This document shows positions 14,513-15,077 of a DNA stretch of 15,077 nt, piece by piece. The notes beneath the pieces are model-generated. The model was not told the DNA's origin. It did not search any database and saw nothing but the letters and a program-made list of their open reading frames with translations. Position 1 is the first letter of the stretch. Every line of letters starts with the position of its first letter. This DNA is from Robiginitomaculum sp. (GTDB taxonomy: Bacteria > Pseudomonadota > Alphaproteobacteria > Caulobacterales > Maricaulaceae), in assembly GCA_021647805.1 (NCBI GenBank), contig JAKITZ010000030.1, positions 1 through 15,077 on the forward strand. Direction: 5' to 3'. The position numbers and the translations under genes are program-made.

Positions 14513-15077
14513 GTGCGTCTTAGTTTTGTAATAATATTGTTTTTAATCCCAACGCTTAGTTTTGCGCAAACATGGCGCGAAGGATCGCCAATGGAAACTG
14601 CCAGAGCTGCTTTGTCTGTAGTGGAAATGGATGGTAATATTTACGCTATCGGTGGTGCCGGAAGATTAGCGCCAATGAGTGATTCTGAACGATACAATCC
14701 TGTTGCTAAGGTTTGGCGCAGCTTGCCGGATTTGCCCGTAGGTCTGGAGCAGTTCGGGCTGGCATCGTTAGATGGTGTCTTGTACGCGGCAGGTGGCTAT
14801 CCTGCAGGTGGCAAAGGTCTTGCCGGTAACGAAATGTGGAAGTTTGACGAGATTAGCGGTGAGTGGCAACCGGCTCCGGCAATGCCCGGAAACAGAGCGG
14901 CATTTGCCATGGTTGCGGGGGCTGGAAAGCTGTTCACTATTGGTGGTTCGGGTGACATTTCCGGTCAAATGGCAGTTTTCGATCCGGCTGAAAATATCTG
15001 GCAACTTATAGAAGGTGGCCCTGCTGCTAGAAGGGCTGCTACGGCCGATATTGTTGACGGTAATATTTATTTGATTG
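14513..15077 (+). CDS. Secreted Kelch-repeat protein, 3' end outside window
   Basis: A GTG at 14513, with a strong GAGGAG 8 bases upstream, starts a frame that stays open for 188 codons to the window edge. The N-terminus MRLSFVIILFLIPTLSFAQ is a classical Sec signal peptide with likely cleavage after SFA, so the protein should be exported. From about residue 35 Kelch beta-propeller blades repeat: DGNIYAIGG, a spacer, YNPVAKVWRSLPDLP, then DGVLYAAGGY, FDEISGEWQPAPAMP, then AGKLFTIGG, FDPAENIWQLIEGGP, and a fourth blade beginning DGNIYLI. Such propellers occur in sialic-acid mutarotases, galactose-oxidase-like and adhesion proteins; the part seen does not decide among these. It lies 12 bases after mgtE and is probably co-transcribed with it. 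Confidence 0.85.
   Translation, partial: MRLSFVIILFLIPTLSFAQTWREGSPMETARAALSVVEMDGNIYAIGGAGRLAPMSDSERYNPVAKVWRSLPDLPVGLEQFGLASLDGVLYAAGGYPAGGKGLAGNEMWKFDEISGEWQPAPAMPGNRAAFAMVAGAGKLFTIGGSGDISGQMAVFDPAENIWQLIEGGPAARRAATADIVDGNIYLI

Overview
The window reads as a stretch of an AT-leaning alphaproteobacterial chromosome. The main reasons are the conserved order tig - clpP - clpX - lon - hupB - tRNA-Val(UAC), a ScfR/RamB-type short-chain fatty-acyl regulator divergent from glyoxylate-shunt genes, and an M28 peptidase C-terminus of the kind I associate with Caulobacterales/Hyphomonadaceae-like genomes. The family-level placement is inference only.

Layout. (1) Positions 1-427 hold a chimera. The minus strand of about 1-118 matches the 3' third of RNase P RNA (rnpB). 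This runs, with a few bases shared, into the 3' end of an M28 peptidase gene on the plus strand. Neither gene is complete on its side of the join. (2) Positions 437-5011 hold the glyoxylate-shunt block: a minus-strand XRE/ScfR-type regulator, a roughly 200-base divergent control region with an inverted repeat and a row of TTACA repeats, then aceA (isocitrate lyase) and aceB (malate synthase A), 18 bases apart and probably co-transcribed. Together the two enzymes bypass the decarboxylating steps of the TCA cycle during growth on acetate or fatty acids. (3) Positions 5163-11962 hold the protein-quality-control block: trigger factor with a long Lys/Ala/Pro tail, ClpP, ClpX, Lon and the histone-like protein HU. 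Each has its own intergenic space with candidate promoters or hairpins. Strong intrinsic terminators follow clpX and hupB. (4) Positions 12076-12151 hold tRNA-Val(UAC) with an encoded CCA. (5) Positions 12318-15077 hold an unrecognised protein with seven predicted membrane segments, an MgtE magnesium transporter, and the start of a secreted Kelch-repeat protein that runs off the window and probably shares a transcript with mgtE.

Most of the window is conserved housekeeping sequence, and I see no undescribed multi-gene system. The points most worth following are the rnpB/peptidase junction at the left edge, the control region between the regulator and aceA, the lysine-rich tail on trigger factor, the bulged hairpin before clpX, and the unrecognised membrane protein. 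No insertion sequence, CRISPR array or phage gene was seen.
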